Below are positions 1 to 8,579 of a stretch of 64,000 nt of DNA, one piece after another; position 1 is the first letter of the stretch, and every line of letters begins with the position of its first letter. The stretch comes from DAIDKA01 sp963726995 (lineage in GTDB: Bacteria > Pseudomonadota > Gammaproteobacteria > Steroidobacterales > Steroidobacteraceae): NCBI GenBank assembly GCA_963726995.1, contig CAVSEP010000007.1, forward strand, positions 558,001 through 622,000. The letters are read 5' to 3'. A model generated the notes under the pieces. The model saw only the letters and a list, made by a program, of their open reading frames with translations, had not been told where the DNA came from and ran no database searches. A program made the position numbers and the translations under genes.

Positions 1-1225
1 GGCGGGCAATGCCGCGAAACCCCACCCCCACGACCTTGTGCAGTCCGGAAAACGGATTCGCGGTCGTATGGGCGGACACCTTGCCCATGTCCAGAAAGGG
101 CGCGACTTCAATGTCGACGTGGCTGGCGGCCGCATCGAAGGAAAAGGCCCGGTGCCGCAGCTCGATGGTCGTGTCAAAGGAATTGCGGTCGACGAAGCGG
201 CCCTGACCGAAACCGCGCAGCAGCTGCTGCCCGCCGATGGCGCTCTCGCCTCCGCCTATGCTGCTCAAATCGAAGAACGGAATCTCATGGCCGCTGGGCA
301 GGTAACGCACCGCCAGATGCGCCGCGAAGATGGTGTCGGGCACGAAGGGCAGGCGCTGGAAGGTCCTCGCATCAAGGCCCGCCACGCTGTAGATGGAATC
401 GCTGATGGTGGCGTCATGACCGTTGACGCCCATGAAGGCCACCCACTGGCTGCCCCGCGTCGGAATGGTCGCATCGTCACGCGTGTCATAGATCAGCGCC
501 ACCTGGTTGAGCACCTCGTTGGTGACGCCCAGGCCGTGCAGCAGCGGATACCGACTTTCAAGCGTGGGAACGCGCGCCAAGGTGCCCGGGGTGATCTCCA
601 TGCGCCGCGCTCGCATCGTGTACTGCAGCTGCCAGGTGTGATTCAGGTTGTATCCGACCTGCACCTGCCCGAGGGCCTGCGAGGCGGTGTAGTTGGTGAC
701 ATTGCCCGACAGCGAATGGTTGCCATAGCCGTAGAAACGCCCCACGCCGCTGCGGTCATAGATCAGGCTGTAGTTGAATGACCAGTTGGAGTCGCGCAGG
801 CGGCCCTTCTGGAACTCGTAATCGAAATCGCGCTCGACCCGCTCCTTGATCCCCGCGACCAGCGACCATTGTTCATCGGTCGAGGGGTATTCGAACACCC
901 GGAAATGCACACCCACGCCAAAATAGGGGTTGTGCAGCACATCGGGGGCGATGATGCGGGTGATCTCGTGCTGATCATTGGTCTGCAGCCACACCGGCAG
1001 CACGCCCAGGGTCACGCCACTGTCAGGGTCGGCGGCGATCAGGGGAACGGGGATCAGGGGCCAGGTGGATACATCGAGCCAGCCGCCCCCGCCAGGGGAT
1101 GGAGGCGCGGGGGCCGGAGGGGGCGGCGATGGGGCATCCAGATCCGCAGCGTGGCTCGCCTGGGACAGCGCCAGTGCGCCCCCGCAGGCCAGAACCAGCA
1201 TGCAAATCCGAGAGATTATGGTCAA
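1..1225 (-). CDS. Outer-membrane beta-barrel protein, Omp85/surface antigen (D15) family, 3' end outside window
   Basis: The reading frame is open from a TTG at 1225 to the left edge (about 408 residues) and has no stop in the window. A GAGG Shine-Dalgarno motif lies 5 nt before the TTG. That start gives a normal signal peptide (MTIISRIC, then a hydrophobic core ending SHAA), whereas the ATG at 1201 would remove the basic N-terminus. A Pro-rich linker follows. The rest alternates short aromatic beta strands and carries typical bacterial surface antigen motifs: a YDTRDDATIPTRG segment and a GG-x-LRGFGQGRF segment. Family members are 16-stranded outer-membrane barrels, either assembly or translocation factors (BamA/TamA) or stand-alone barrels. 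No POTRA domains are visible before the barrel, so this is more likely a POTRA-less member. The exact role is unknown. Confidence 0.8.
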   Translation of the reverse strand, partial: MTIISRICMLVLACGGALALSQASHAADLDAPSPPPPAPAPPSPGGGGWLDVSTWPLIPVPLIAADPDSGVTLGVLPVWLQTNDQHEITRIIAPDVLHNPYFGVGVHFRVFEYPSTDEQWSLVAGIKERVERDFDYEFQKGRLRDSNWSFNYSLIYDRSGVGRFYGYGNHSLSGNVTNYTASQALGQVQVGYNLNHTWQLQYTMRARRMEITPGTLARVPTLESRYPLLHGLGVTNEVLNQVALIYDTRDDATIPTRGSQWVAFMGVNGHDATISDSIYSVAGLDARTFQRLPFVPDTIFAAHLAVRYLPSGHEIPFFDLSSIGGGESAIGGQQLLRGFGQGRFVDRNSFDTTIELRHRAFSFDAAASHVDIEVAPFLDMGKVSAHTTANPFSGLHKVVGVGFRGIAR

Positions 1226-1349
1226 GACTACCTCTATATATTGGGGTCTGAGGTGATCTTGCGGCCGCCCTCCTGCGCTCCCCCTACCTTGGGCCCGATT
1301 CTAGTCGATAAGCGACCGCCAGGAGGCGCAGCGGACGATTTCTGCAACA

Positions 1350-1943
1350 ATGAGCCATCGCAGGGTGGTCGCTGTCCTACAGGCGCACATGGAAAAGACC
1401 TTCGTTTCCGCCGAATCGCTGCTCCGGGATTCCCTGGAACTCGGACGCATGGTCGTGCGCAGCGGCTATCGTCCGACCTTCCTAGTCGGCATGTGGCGGG
1501 GCGGCGCGCCGATCGGTATTGCAGTGCAGGAAGTCCTCGACTATCACGAGATTCCGACCGACCACATCGCCATCCGCACCTCGGCCTACTACGGCATCGA
1601 CCAGCAACAGAAGACCGTGCGAGTCCATGCGGTGGACTATCTGGTGTCGCGCCTGGAAGCCGAAGACCGGCTGCTGCTGGTGGACGATGTGTTTGATTCC
1701 GGCCGCAGCATCGAGGCGGTGCTCACGGAGCTGCGCCGCCGCTGCCGGCGCAACACGCCGGAGAGCATTCGCACCGCGACGGTCTACTACAAGCCTTCGC
1801 GCAACCGCAGTTCCATTCAACCGGACTACTGCGTGCACCGGGTGGAGGACTGGCTGGTCTTTCCCCATGAGCTGCAGGGACTGACGCGCGAGGAGATCCT
1901 CAAGCACAAGCCGGTCGGCGCGGATTTCTTCGAGGCCAAATAG
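1350..1943 (+). CDS. Phosphoribosyltransferase, purine/hypoxanthine type
   Basis: The 197-residue product has a type I PRTase fold. The PRPP-binding motif LLLVDDVFDSGRS lies near residues 107-119, and a VGMWRGGAPIGIAV segment lies near residue 47. Such enzymes transfer ribose-5-phosphate from PRPP to a purine base in salvage; base specificity cannot be read from sequence. The start is uncertain. The ATG at 1350 has no close ribosome site, although AGGAGG sits 24 nt upstream at 1321-1326. An internal ATG at 1389 (MEKTFVSAES) fits where I would expect family proteins to begin. The gene is divergent from the barrel gene and convergent with slyX. Confidence 0.8.
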   Translation: MSHRRVVAVLQAHMEKTFVSAESLLRDSLELGRMVVRSGYRPTFLVGMWRGGAPIGIAVQEVLDYHEIPTDHIAIRTSAYYGIDQQQKTVRVHAVDYLVSRLEAEDRLLLVDDVFDSGRSIEAVLTELRRRCRRNTPESIRTATVYYKPSRNRSSIQPDYCVHRVEDWLVFPHELQGLTREEILKHKPVGADFFEAK

Positions 1944-1954
1944 CGCCGCGCGAT

Positions 1955-2161
1955 TCAGTAATGCGGCGGCCGCTCGTCTTCCGGCCGGCGCGCGGGCTCG
2001 GGGCTCTGGCGCGAGTCGAGCTTTTCGGCCAGCGCCCGCAGCCCCGCGCGCAGCTCCTCGATCTGCTTGTGCTGCTGATAGACCACGTCGCTGAGCTCCG
2101 TGTTGGCGCGCTCCAGGAAGGCCAGTTTCAGCTCCAGGCGTTCTACGGTGTCTTCGTCCAT
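1955..2161 (-). CDS. slyX: SlyX family protein
   Basis: The 68-residue protein consists of a predicted coiled coil (VERLELKLAFLERANTELSD, then VVYQQHKQIEEL) and a short Pro/Arg/Glu-rich tail ending PPHY. This is the usual length and layout of SlyX proteins, whose function is unknown. Its start overlaps the 3' end of the histidine kinase gene by 19 nt, so it is probably translated from the same message as the last gene of the efflux/two-component operon. Confidence 0.85.
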   Translation of the reverse strand: MDEDTVERLELKLAFLERANTELSDVVYQQHKQIEELRAGLRALAEKLDSRQSPEPARRPEDERPPHY

Positions 2162-3480
2162 GGCCCCGGCATCATAGCGGGCATCGGCAGCACAAACATG
2201 ACGCTGATGCCCCCACCCTCGCGGTTGCTCAGGCGCAGGCTGCCGCCGTGGGCCTCGGCGATCTCACGACACAGGGCGAGACCTAAGCCGGTGCCATTGT
2301 GCTTGGTTGAATAAAACGGCAGCAAGGCCTGGGCCATGACCACATCGGTCATGCCCGGACCACGATCGCGGACCTCGATGCGCTGCTCCTGCGGTGTCTG
2401 CTGCACCAGAATACTGACCTCGGCCGGTCCGCCGCCGGCCTCGTGGGCATTCTTCAGGACATTGATCAGGGCCTGTTCGAGCTGCAGGCGATCAAACCAA
2501 CCGGACTCGGCGGGCAACGGCCCGGCAATTGAAAAGACCTGCTGGCGGGCCAGATCCTCCATCAGCTCCTTCCAGTCGACCCGATCCGGTCGCGGCGCGG
2601 GCAGTCGCGAGATGGCCGCGTAGCCGGCGACGAACTGATGCAGGTGCGCGGCGCGTTCGCCGATCGCCGCGAACACATTCAACAGGGTGGAGCTGTCGCC
2701 ACGCCGCAGCAACTCGCGGCCGGTATCCGCCATGGAAGCAATGGGCGCCAATGAGTTGTTCAGCTCGTGGCTGACCACCCGGATCAGCTTCTTCCAGGTC
2801 GCCACCTCCTGGCGCGACAGCTCCCGGGTCAGCGTCTTCAGCAGGTAGAGTTGATGCCGCTGGCCCTGCAGCATGAAAGCGCGCTGCGACAGGCTGAAGG
2901 TCTCTTCCGTCCCGGCGATCCAGGTTGAAAACAGGCAGTCCCCGCCGCTCGCCACGGCCTCCCGTAGCGGGCTCGGCGCGGCCTGCAGTATCGCCGCGAA
3001 ATCCCCGCCGAGCAGCGAGCGGCCCTGATTGAGCAGGTGGCGCGAGGCGATGTTGGCGTACACCACCCGCTGGTGCGGATCGACCAGCACCAGCGCCACC
3101 GGGGAATGTTGCGCCACGGTGTCCAGCAGCAACTCGCGCTGCACCAGGTGCGCACGTTGTTTGCGCAGCGCGTTGCCCAGCTCGTTGTTGGTCTGCAGCA
3201 GGTCTCCCAGCTCATCGCGGCGGTTGACGACCAGCGACACGCTGAAATCTCCGTCGGTGTAGCAGGCCACGCTGGTCTGCATGGCGCGCAGCACCTGCTG
3301 CACGGGCCGGGTGGCGCGCCGCGCCGCCAGCACTGCGGACACCAGTGCGGCGGCGGCGGCGACCAGCAGTGCGAGGGGAGCTCGATTGAAATAGCGCAGC
3401 GCGGCCACGGCGATGGCGGCACTCAGCAGCATCATGGCGAACATCAGCAGCGCCAGCCTTACGTCGAGTCTGACTCTCAT
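2143..3480 (-). CDS. Sensor histidine kinase with PAS domain, NtrY-like, short-loop membrane type
   Basis: The 445-residue protein starts with two membrane helices (about 8-28 and 34-54) separated by only about seven polar residues (RYFNRAP), so it has no periplasmic sensor domain. A HAMP-like linker and a PAS-like region (about 115-210) follow. The kinase core has the phospho-acceptor box VVSHELNNSLAPI, N box NVLKNAHEA, G1 DRGPGM and G2 GTGLGLAL. It lies 11 nt downstream of the sigma-54 response regulator and is presumably its partner. The minimal loop recalls intramembrane-sensing kinases that read the state of an ABC transporter, and eight permease genes lie in the same operon. The signal is unknown. 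Confidence 0.92.
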   Translation of the reverse strand: MRVRLDVRLALLMFAMMLLSAAIAVAALRYFNRAPLALLVAAAAALVSAVLAARRATRPVQQVLRAMQTSVACYTDGDFSVSLVVNRRDELGDLLQTNNELGNALRKQRAHLVQRELLLDTVAQHSPVALVLVDPHQRVVYANIASRHLLNQGRSLLGGDFAAILQAAPSPLREAVASGGDCLFSTWIAGTEETFSLSQRAFMLQGQRHQLYLLKTLTRELSRQEVATWKKLIRVVSHELNNSLAPIASMADTGRELLRRGDSSTLLNVFAAIGERAAHLHQFVAGYAAISRLPAPRPDRVDWKELMEDLARQQVFSIAGPLPAESGWFDRLQLEQALINVLKNAHEAGGGPAEVSILVQQTPQEQRIEVRDRGPGMTDVVMAQALLPFYSTKHNGTGLGLALCREIAEAHGGSLRLSNREGGGISVMFVLPMPAMMPGPWTKTP

Positions 3481-3491
3481 GGTCCTGCGCC

Positions 3492-4835
3492 TCAGGAGCG
3501 CATGCCCAGCCGTTCCATCCGGCGGTACAGCGCCTGGCGCGACAGCCCCAGCGAGGCCGCCGCCCGTGAGACATTGCCGCCCGCGGCGCGCAGGCCGGTC
3601 TCGATGGCCGCGCGGCTCAAGGCTTCCTCTTCGGTGGCGCTCTGCGCCTTGGCCAGCGGCAGGTTCAGGTCCGCTGCCTTCACCTCCCCGCCGCTCACCA
3701 GCAGGCGCGCACGCTCGATCACATTGCGCAGTTCGCGGACATTGCCGGGCCAGGCGTGCTGCAACAGCGCCTGGCGCGCGTCATCGCCCAGGGTCAGCTG
3801 CGGTCCCAGGAAATGCTGGGCCAGCGGCAGGATATCGGCGGGGCGCGCAGCCAGGGCGGGCAGCGCGATCTCGATGGTGTTCAACCGGTAGTACAGATCT
3901 TCCCGAAATACGCCCTGGCGGATCATCTGCGGCATTTCGGCATTCGTGGCGCTGATCACCCGCACGCGCGTCGTGCGGGTGCGGCTGGAACCCACCGGTT
4001 CGAACTGTCCGGACTCCAGCACCCGCAGCAGCTTCACCTGGCCCGGCAGGGGCAGATTTCCGATCTCGTCCAGAAACAACGTTCCGCCGTCGGCGGCCTC
4101 GAACCGGCCCGCGCGCGCGCGGTTGGCGCCCGTGTAGGCCCCGGCCTCCGCGCCGAACAGCTCGGCCTCGATCAGCTCCGCGGGCAGCGCGCCGCAATTG
4201 ACGGCGATGAAGGGGCCGGCGTGCGCGGCGGAATTCGCATGCACGATGGCCGCGATGCGCTCCTTGCCGGTGCCGTTGGGGCCGGTGATGAGCACCGGCA
4301 CCTGGGCGCGGGCGACCCGGCAGGCCAGTTCCACGGCCGCCGCCATGGCCCGTGACTCGTAGACCACGCCGCGCAGGTCATAGGTTCTGGCAAGATTTGC
4401 GCGCTGCTGCTCGCGCTCCAGGCGCAGGCGGGCCGTCTCCCGCACGCTTTCGGACAGCTCCAGCAGGTTTTCCACCGCTGACAGCAACCGGTCGTTGTCC
4501 CAGGGCTTGGCCACGTAGTCGGCAGCGCCGGCCTTCACCAGCTGCACGGCCGACTCCAGGTGGGTCCAGGCGGTGAGCAGGATGACCGGCATGTCCGGAT
4601 GGCGCGCGCGGATTTCACGAAACAGCGCCACCCCTTCCTGGCCGGAAGTGGTGTCGGCGCTGAAGTTCATGTCCGCAATGACCAGATCCACGCGGTGCGC
4701 GGCGAGAATTGCCAGCCCAGCCTCGGGCGATGCCGCCGTCAGTGTGGTGATGTCGTGCAGGCCGAACAACATGCCCAGGGCAGTGCCGACCGCCGGGTTG
4801 TCATCGATCACCAGAACCGTACGCATGAGGGACAT
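3492..4835 (-). CDS. Sigma-54-dependent response regulator, NtrC family
   Basis: The 447-residue protein has the standard three domains. The receiver (about 1-125) has the acid pair IDD, phospho-acceptor Asp in IADMNF, LLTAWT and a Lys in AKPWD. The AAA+ domain (about 150-370) has Walker A GPNGTGKE, the sigma-54 contact loop as GAYTGA instead of GAFTGA, Walker B GGTLFLDEIG and an arginine-finger region FREDLYYRLN. The C-terminal Fis-type helix-turn-helix is AAASLGLSRQALYRRMERLG. It should activate sigma-54 promoters, and an exact one lies upstream of the tolC-like gene that begins this operon (19836-19851). The potF-like stop is 7 nt upstream. A second in-frame Met at codon 4 is a possible start. 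Confidence 0.93.
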   Translation of the reverse strand: MSLMRTVLVIDDNPAVGTALGMLFGLHDITTLTAASPEAGLAILAAHRVDLVIADMNFSADTTSGQEGVALFREIRARHPDMPVILLTAWTHLESAVQLVKAGAADYVAKPWDNDRLLSAVENLLELSESVRETARLRLEREQQRANLARTYDLRGVVYESRAMAAAVELACRVARAQVPVLITGPNGTGKERIAAIVHANSAAHAGPFIAVNCGALPAELIEAELFGAEAGAYTGANRARAGRFEAADGGTLFLDEIGNLPLPGQVKLLRVLESGQFEPVGSSRTRTTRVRVISATNAEMPQMIRQGVFREDLYYRLNTIEIALPALAARPADILPLAQHFLGPQLTLGDDARQALLQHAWPGNVRELRNVIERARLLVSGGEVKAADLNLPLAKAQSATEEEALSRAAIETGLRAAGGNVSRAAASLGLSRQALYRRMERLGMRS

Positions 4836-4841
4836 ATTAGG

Positions 4842-5948
4842 CTACTGGCCGGTCCGGAAGCGCGTCCACATACGGGTGCGCGTGCGCACGAAGGCATCGC
4901 TGCCCAGCCGTTCCGGAATCAGCCGGGCCGCCTGCGCGCCGCGCGGATAGATCGCGGCATTGGCCAGCTGCGGCTGCACCAGGGACTGGGAGGCGGAATT
5001 GCCATTCGGAAAATGGATGGCATTGGCGTTCTGCGCGGCCACACCGGCATCCATGAGGAAGTTGAGGAAGCGGCGCGCATTGTCCGCGTGCGGGGCATCG
5101 GCGACGATGGCGGCCGTGTCGATCCACATCACCGCCCCTTCCCGGGGAATGCTGTAGCCGATGGTGCGGCGGGAGCCTGCGATGCGCAGCCGCTCGCGCA
5201 CCTGCAGGGCATCCCCATTGCTGGCGATGATCAGGCACAGGTCCCCTTCCGCCAGTTGGGCCACCAGCGAATCGGTGCCGATCTTGCGGATAAAGGGGCG
5301 CACGGCCATCAGCGCCGCAGCGGCGCGCTCCAGCACCCGGGGATCTTCGCTGTCGGGCTTCTCGCCCAGCCAGGCCAGGGCGCTGGACACGATCACGGCG
5401 GGCGACTCATACAGGCCGATGCCGCAGTCCGCGAAGCGCGCCGCGACCTTGGGATCGAACAGCATCGCCCAGCTGTCCACCGGCGCCTGCGGCAGCCGTG
5501 CGCGGATCTGCTCCTCATCATAGGCAAAGCCGGTGATGCCCCAGGCGTAGGCGATGGCGTGCGCGTTTCCGGGGTCATGGCGCGCCAGCTCGCCCATGAT
5601 CAGCGGATCCATGTTGGCGAGGTTCGGCAGCGCGGACTTCTCCAGCGGGCGGATCGCGCCGGCCTGCCACAGCATCTGAAGGTACGACGCCGACGGAAAC
5701 ACGACGTCATAGCCGGAGTGGCCGGCCAGCAGCTTCGCCGCCAGGGTCTCATTGGAGTCGAAGACGTCGTAGTGGACCTGGATGCCGGTCTGCGCCTGAA
5801 ACTGCCGCAGCAGCTCCGGCTTGATGTAGTCAAACCAGTTGTAGACGTTGACGACGCGCTCGCCGGCGTTGGCAGCACCGGCAGTGTGCGAAGGAGTGGA
5901 TGGACTGCAGGCACCCAGCAGCAGCGCAACAAGCACTGTGAGCAGCAT
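4842..5948 (-). CDS. Extracellular polyamine-type (PotF/PotD-like) substrate-binding lipoprotein
   Basis: From the ATG at 5948, preceded by a GGGGAGGG ribosome site 8 nt upstream, the 368-residue product begins with a lipoprotein signal (MLLTVLVALLLGAC, lipobox LGAC). The mature part matches spermidine/putrescine-binding proteins: VNVYNWFDYIKPELL, then GYDVVFPSASYLQ, AYAWGITGFAYD and a C-terminal NFLMDAGVAAQNAN. No PotG, PotH or PotI genes are nearby, so it is an orphan binding protein, perhaps a ligand sensor or a partner of a distant transporter. The frame is open further upstream but that part is the response-regulator relic described separately. It lies between the last permease and the response regulator. 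Confidence 0.88.
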   Translation of the reverse strand: MLLTVLVALLLGACSPSTPSHTAGAANAGERVVNVYNWFDYIKPELLRQFQAQTGIQVHYDVFDSNETLAAKLLAGHSGYDVVFPSASYLQMLWQAGAIRPLEKSALPNLANMDPLIMGELARHDPGNAHAIAYAWGITGFAYDEEQIRARLPQAPVDSWAMLFDPKVAARFADCGIGLYESPAVIVSSALAWLGEKPDSEDPRVLERAAAALMAVRPFIRKIGTDSLVAQLAEGDLCLIIASNGDALQVRERLRIAGSRRTIGYSIPREGAVMWIDTAAIVADAPHADNARRFLNFLMDAGVAAQNANAIHFPNGNSASQSLVQPQLANAAIYPRGAQAARLIPERLGSDAFVRTRTRMWTRFRTGQ

Positions 5949-6002
5949 CCTCAAGTCCCTCCCCGCTGCTGGCTTGTCATCAGTCACAAGTACGGTGCGC
6001 AT
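5949..6002 (-). pseudogene. Relic copy of the 5' end of the NtrC-type response regulator gene
   Basis: Directly before the lipoprotein start and in frame with it, 18 codons read MRTVLVTDDKPAAGRDLR. The start of the neighbouring response regulator reads MRTVLVIDDNPAVGTALG. Counting the first 14 codons by eye gives about 30 of 42 identical bases, and most differences are at third codon positions. It is best read as the remnant of a second receiver-domain gene, or of a partial duplication of this one, now truncated by or fused to the potF-like gene. Translation from its ATG (6002) would put a non-signal extension before the lipoprotein leader, so it is probably not part of the mature protein. 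Confidence 0.6.
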
Positions 6003-6030
6003 GAGCTTAAGGATACCTGTGACTGCGCCC

Positions 6031-7251
6031 TTACAGATCGCGGATGGCCGCGGCAGGCGGAATGGCCGCGGCCCGCAGTGCTGGCCAAAGAACCGCGGCC
6101 TGGCTGAGCGAGAGTACGATGACCACCCCGGCACAAATATAGCCGACGCTCATGCGGGTCAGCACCAAAGTCGCCGCCAGCCAGGCGTTGCCGGCCAGGC
6201 CGATCAGGATGCCCAGGACGGCGCCGGCACCGGCGATCAGCAGATTCTCGACGTGGAAATACCGCAGGATGTCCACCCGCCGTGCGCCCAGGGCGCGCCG
6301 CATGCCGATCTGCCGGCGACGCTGTGCCACCCAGTACAGCACCAGTCCCACGATTCCGCAGGCCGTGACGGTCAACAACAGCGCACACAGTGCTCCGAGC
6401 AGCACGCTCAAGGAGTGCTCGGACTGATAATTGCGCTGCCGGGTCTCCTGGAACGACGACACATTCGAGATTGTCCGCCGGCGCGTCACCGCGTACAGCG
6501 CGCCCGGCGCCGCCCGCATGGCTGAATCGAGTGCGCCGGGACGGGTGCGTACAATGTACTTGATTCGGTTGCTGAGGAAACGATGAGGCAAGAACACCGA
6601 GTTCTCGACGGTGGATTCAGCCCAGCTGCTGCCGGCGCTCGGTGATTGTGTGCGCTCGACGATGCCTACAATGCGCTTCGGTGTCGTGCCCGATCGCAGA
6701 TAGACCATCTTTCCGAGAGCGTCACCGGCAGGAAACAAAACCCGGGAAAGCCTTTGGGTCATGACGAGACTGGGCGCGCCATCATCGTCGCCGCGCTTCA
6801 GATCGCTGACTTCGTCGGCCGTGAACCCGCGGCCCGCGACCAGCTTCACGCCAAAGGCGGTAAGCCCACGTTCATCGACGAAGTACTCCGCCGTGCCGGC
6901 AGCGGACTGCTGCGCATCCGGCGTCAGGCTGATTTCCGTTCCTGCGCCCAAACCGCCTAACGGTATGCCATTGGTGGCGTCGGCCTCGGCCACGCCCGCC
7001 AGGGAACGCACCGCGACCAGGTCCGCCGCGATTAGCGGCTTCAGATCGTCGGAGTTTCCCATCCACTTGATGTCCAGCGTAAAGATGTTGGTCTCATCCA
7101 GGCCGCTCGGACGCGCCATTTGGCCGCGATACGCCTGGATGATGGACAGGCAATTGCAGACGATCGCCAGCGTCAGGGCGATCTGCAGTCCGATGAGCAT
7201 GGCGCCAGCCTTGTTGCTGCGCAGGGCACGAAGAATCGGCAGGATTTCCAC
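6031..7251 (-). CDS. FtsX/MacB-type ABC permease, B-type, pair 4
   Basis: The 406-residue permease starts at GTG (MEILPILRALRSNKAGAM). The layout is that of MacB-like permeases without an ATPase: one N-terminal membrane helix (about 18-40), a periplasmic domain of roughly 230 residues, and three C-terminal helices of the FtsX domain with the cytoplasmic stretch QRRRQIGMRRALGARR between them. It ends LWPALRAAAIPPAAAIRDL. The stop of its A-type partner lies 10 nt upstream. It is the last of eight permeases transcribed with the ATPase, adaptor and TolC-like genes. The substrate is unknown; related systems move peptides, lipoproteins or amphiphilic drugs across the envelope. Confidence 0.9.
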   Translation of the reverse strand: MEILPILRALRSNKAGAMLIGLQIALTLAIVCNCLSIIQAYRGQMARPSGLDETNIFTLDIKWMGNSDDLKPLIAADLVAVRSLAGVAEADATNGIPLGGLGAGTEISLTPDAQQSAAGTAEYFVDERGLTAFGVKLVAGRGFTADEVSDLKRGDDDGAPSLVMTQRLSRVLFPAGDALGKMVYLRSGTTPKRIVGIVERTQSPSAGSSWAESTVENSVFLPHRFLSNRIKYIVRTRPGALDSAMRAAPGALYAVTRRRTISNVSSFQETRQRNYQSEHSLSVLLGALCALLLTVTACGIVGLVLYWVAQRRRQIGMRRALGARRVDILRYFHVENLLIAGAGAVLGILIGLAGNAWLAATLVLTRMSVGYICAGVVIVLSLSQAAVLWPALRAAAIPPAAAIRDL

Positions 7252-7261
7252 GCTTTGCCAA

Positions 7262-8557
7262 CTACTGTGTCTTCAGCTGCCAGGCGGGCAGAACCCGGCT
7301 CGCACGCCACACGGGGTACAGGGCGGAACCCATCGTGGCGCAAACGGCCAGCACCAGCGTGATGACCATCATGCCACCATCCAGGGAGGTGACCCGCACC
7401 ACCGCGTCTGCACTGCCCGCAATCATATGCAGGGCCCGCTGACTGGCCAGACCCACGACCGTCAGACCCACTCCCAATAGGCCCGCCGGCAATCCGACGA
7501 CTGTCGTTTCCACCATGCACTGCAGGCAGATGTCCCAACGCGACGCACCCAGGGCGCGCCGCACTCCCAGCTCCCCTGCGCGCGCCGAAAACCTGGCCAG
7601 CATCAGGCCGGCGGCATTGATCAGACACACGCCAAGAAAGCCAAAGGCCACAACGCTGCTCACGCGCAGCGTATCCGGGACCGCAATCTGCACCGTCAGC
7701 CAGCTGCGCAGGTCCGGCAAATCCACCCGCAATGGCCAGCCAAGGCGCCCAGGCGGCCGGTGCTGAGCCGCGAAGTCGTACAGAAACGTCTTGTAGTCAC
7801 GCGCCGCAGCAGCGGTGGGCAGTTCCACCCAGAACTGGATCCAAGCGCAGTCGATGGTCGTATATGTCTCGTTGCGGGTATCGCGTTTGATGGCACAGCG
7901 CGTGGGGCCTGGGCGCTCCATCCGCCAGGTGACTGCCGTGGAGAAAGGCAGGAACACATCCTCGGCGCCATCCAGGCCGGTTCCGAAACCCAGATCGTAG
8001 AAACGCGGCACGGGATTCCACACATTTATGACGCCGACGATCCGGTACTCATGGTCGCTCAGAGTGATGGTTCTGCCGACGGCATCGGCATGGGGAAACA
8101 GGCGATCCGCAAGCTTCGCACTGAGCACTGCGACATTGGTGGCGCCATTGTCGTCAGCCTGACTCCAGGGGCCGCCGCTGCGGAATGAAACATCGAACAT
8201 CCTGAAGAAGTCCGCATACGCCGCCCGGCCGCCGACCGGGAAGGGCGCCCCGTCCGCCGGCGTCACTTCCAGGGCGCCGGCGTACATTGGGGTCTGCCGG
8301 AGCGCCTGATGAGCCTTCATCAGGGACATAGCGTCGCTGTAGGTAACCTGATCGGGCCGTGGCCGTCCGTTGTTGATCAGCGGCACGAATAGCTGCGCGG
8401 ACTTGCCCGGAATCGGATCCAGCGTCAAGGCCCGCAGGGTGGTGAGCACCGTCATGGACGCACCGATGCCGAACCCAACGACCGCCACTACCAGCCCCGT
8501 AAGCGCGACATTGCGTCTGAGGCTGCGGAAAGCCAGTTCGAGGTAGTAGCCGAGCAT
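7262..8557 (-). CDS. FtsX/MacB-type ABC permease, A-type, pair 4
   Basis: The start at 8557 (MLGYYLELAFRSLRRN) has a strong GGGGAGGG ribosome site and matches the starts of the other A-type paralogues; an upstream in-frame extension to 8698 is not supported. The 431-residue product has an N-terminal helix, a large periplasmic domain and three FtsX helices with VRRALGASRWD between them, and ends WQLKTQ. The periplasmic part carries the Cys pair seen in all A-type copies (TRCAIK and DCAWIQFW). It is the most divergent A copy: LDPIPGKS replaces SGDPIPxKS and RAAYADFFRMF replaces RATYRDFFAMF. Confidence 0.9.
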   Translation of the reverse strand: MLGYYLELAFRSLRRNVALTGLVVAVVGFGIGASMTVLTTLRALTLDPIPGKSAQLFVPLINNGRPRPDQVTYSDAMSLMKAHQALRQTPMYAGALEVTPADGAPFPVGGRAAYADFFRMFDVSFRSGGPWSQADDNGATNVAVLSAKLADRLFPHADAVGRTITLSDHEYRIVGVINVWNPVPRFYDLGFGTGLDGAEDVFLPFSTAVTWRMERPGPTRCAIKRDTRNETYTTIDCAWIQFWVELPTAAAARDYKTFLYDFAAQHRPPGRLGWPLRVDLPDLRSWLTVQIAVPDTLRVSSVVAFGFLGVCLINAAGLMLARFSARAGELGVRRALGASRWDICLQCMVETTVVGLPAGLLGVGLTVVGLASQRALHMIAGSADAVVRVTSLDGGMMVITLVLAVCATMGSALYPVWRASRVLPAWQLKTQ

Positions 8558-8579
8558 CACCCTCCCCTTGCCCGGCGCC

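Noticed and set aside
4560..6107. Long plus-strand open frame of 515 codons
   Set aside because: It is antisense to the response regulator and potF-like genes, has His/Gln/Arg-rich low-complexity translation and no recognisable motif. Similar shadows lie at 9405-11048, 13874-15472 and 45983-48139 and are expected in GC-rich DNA.
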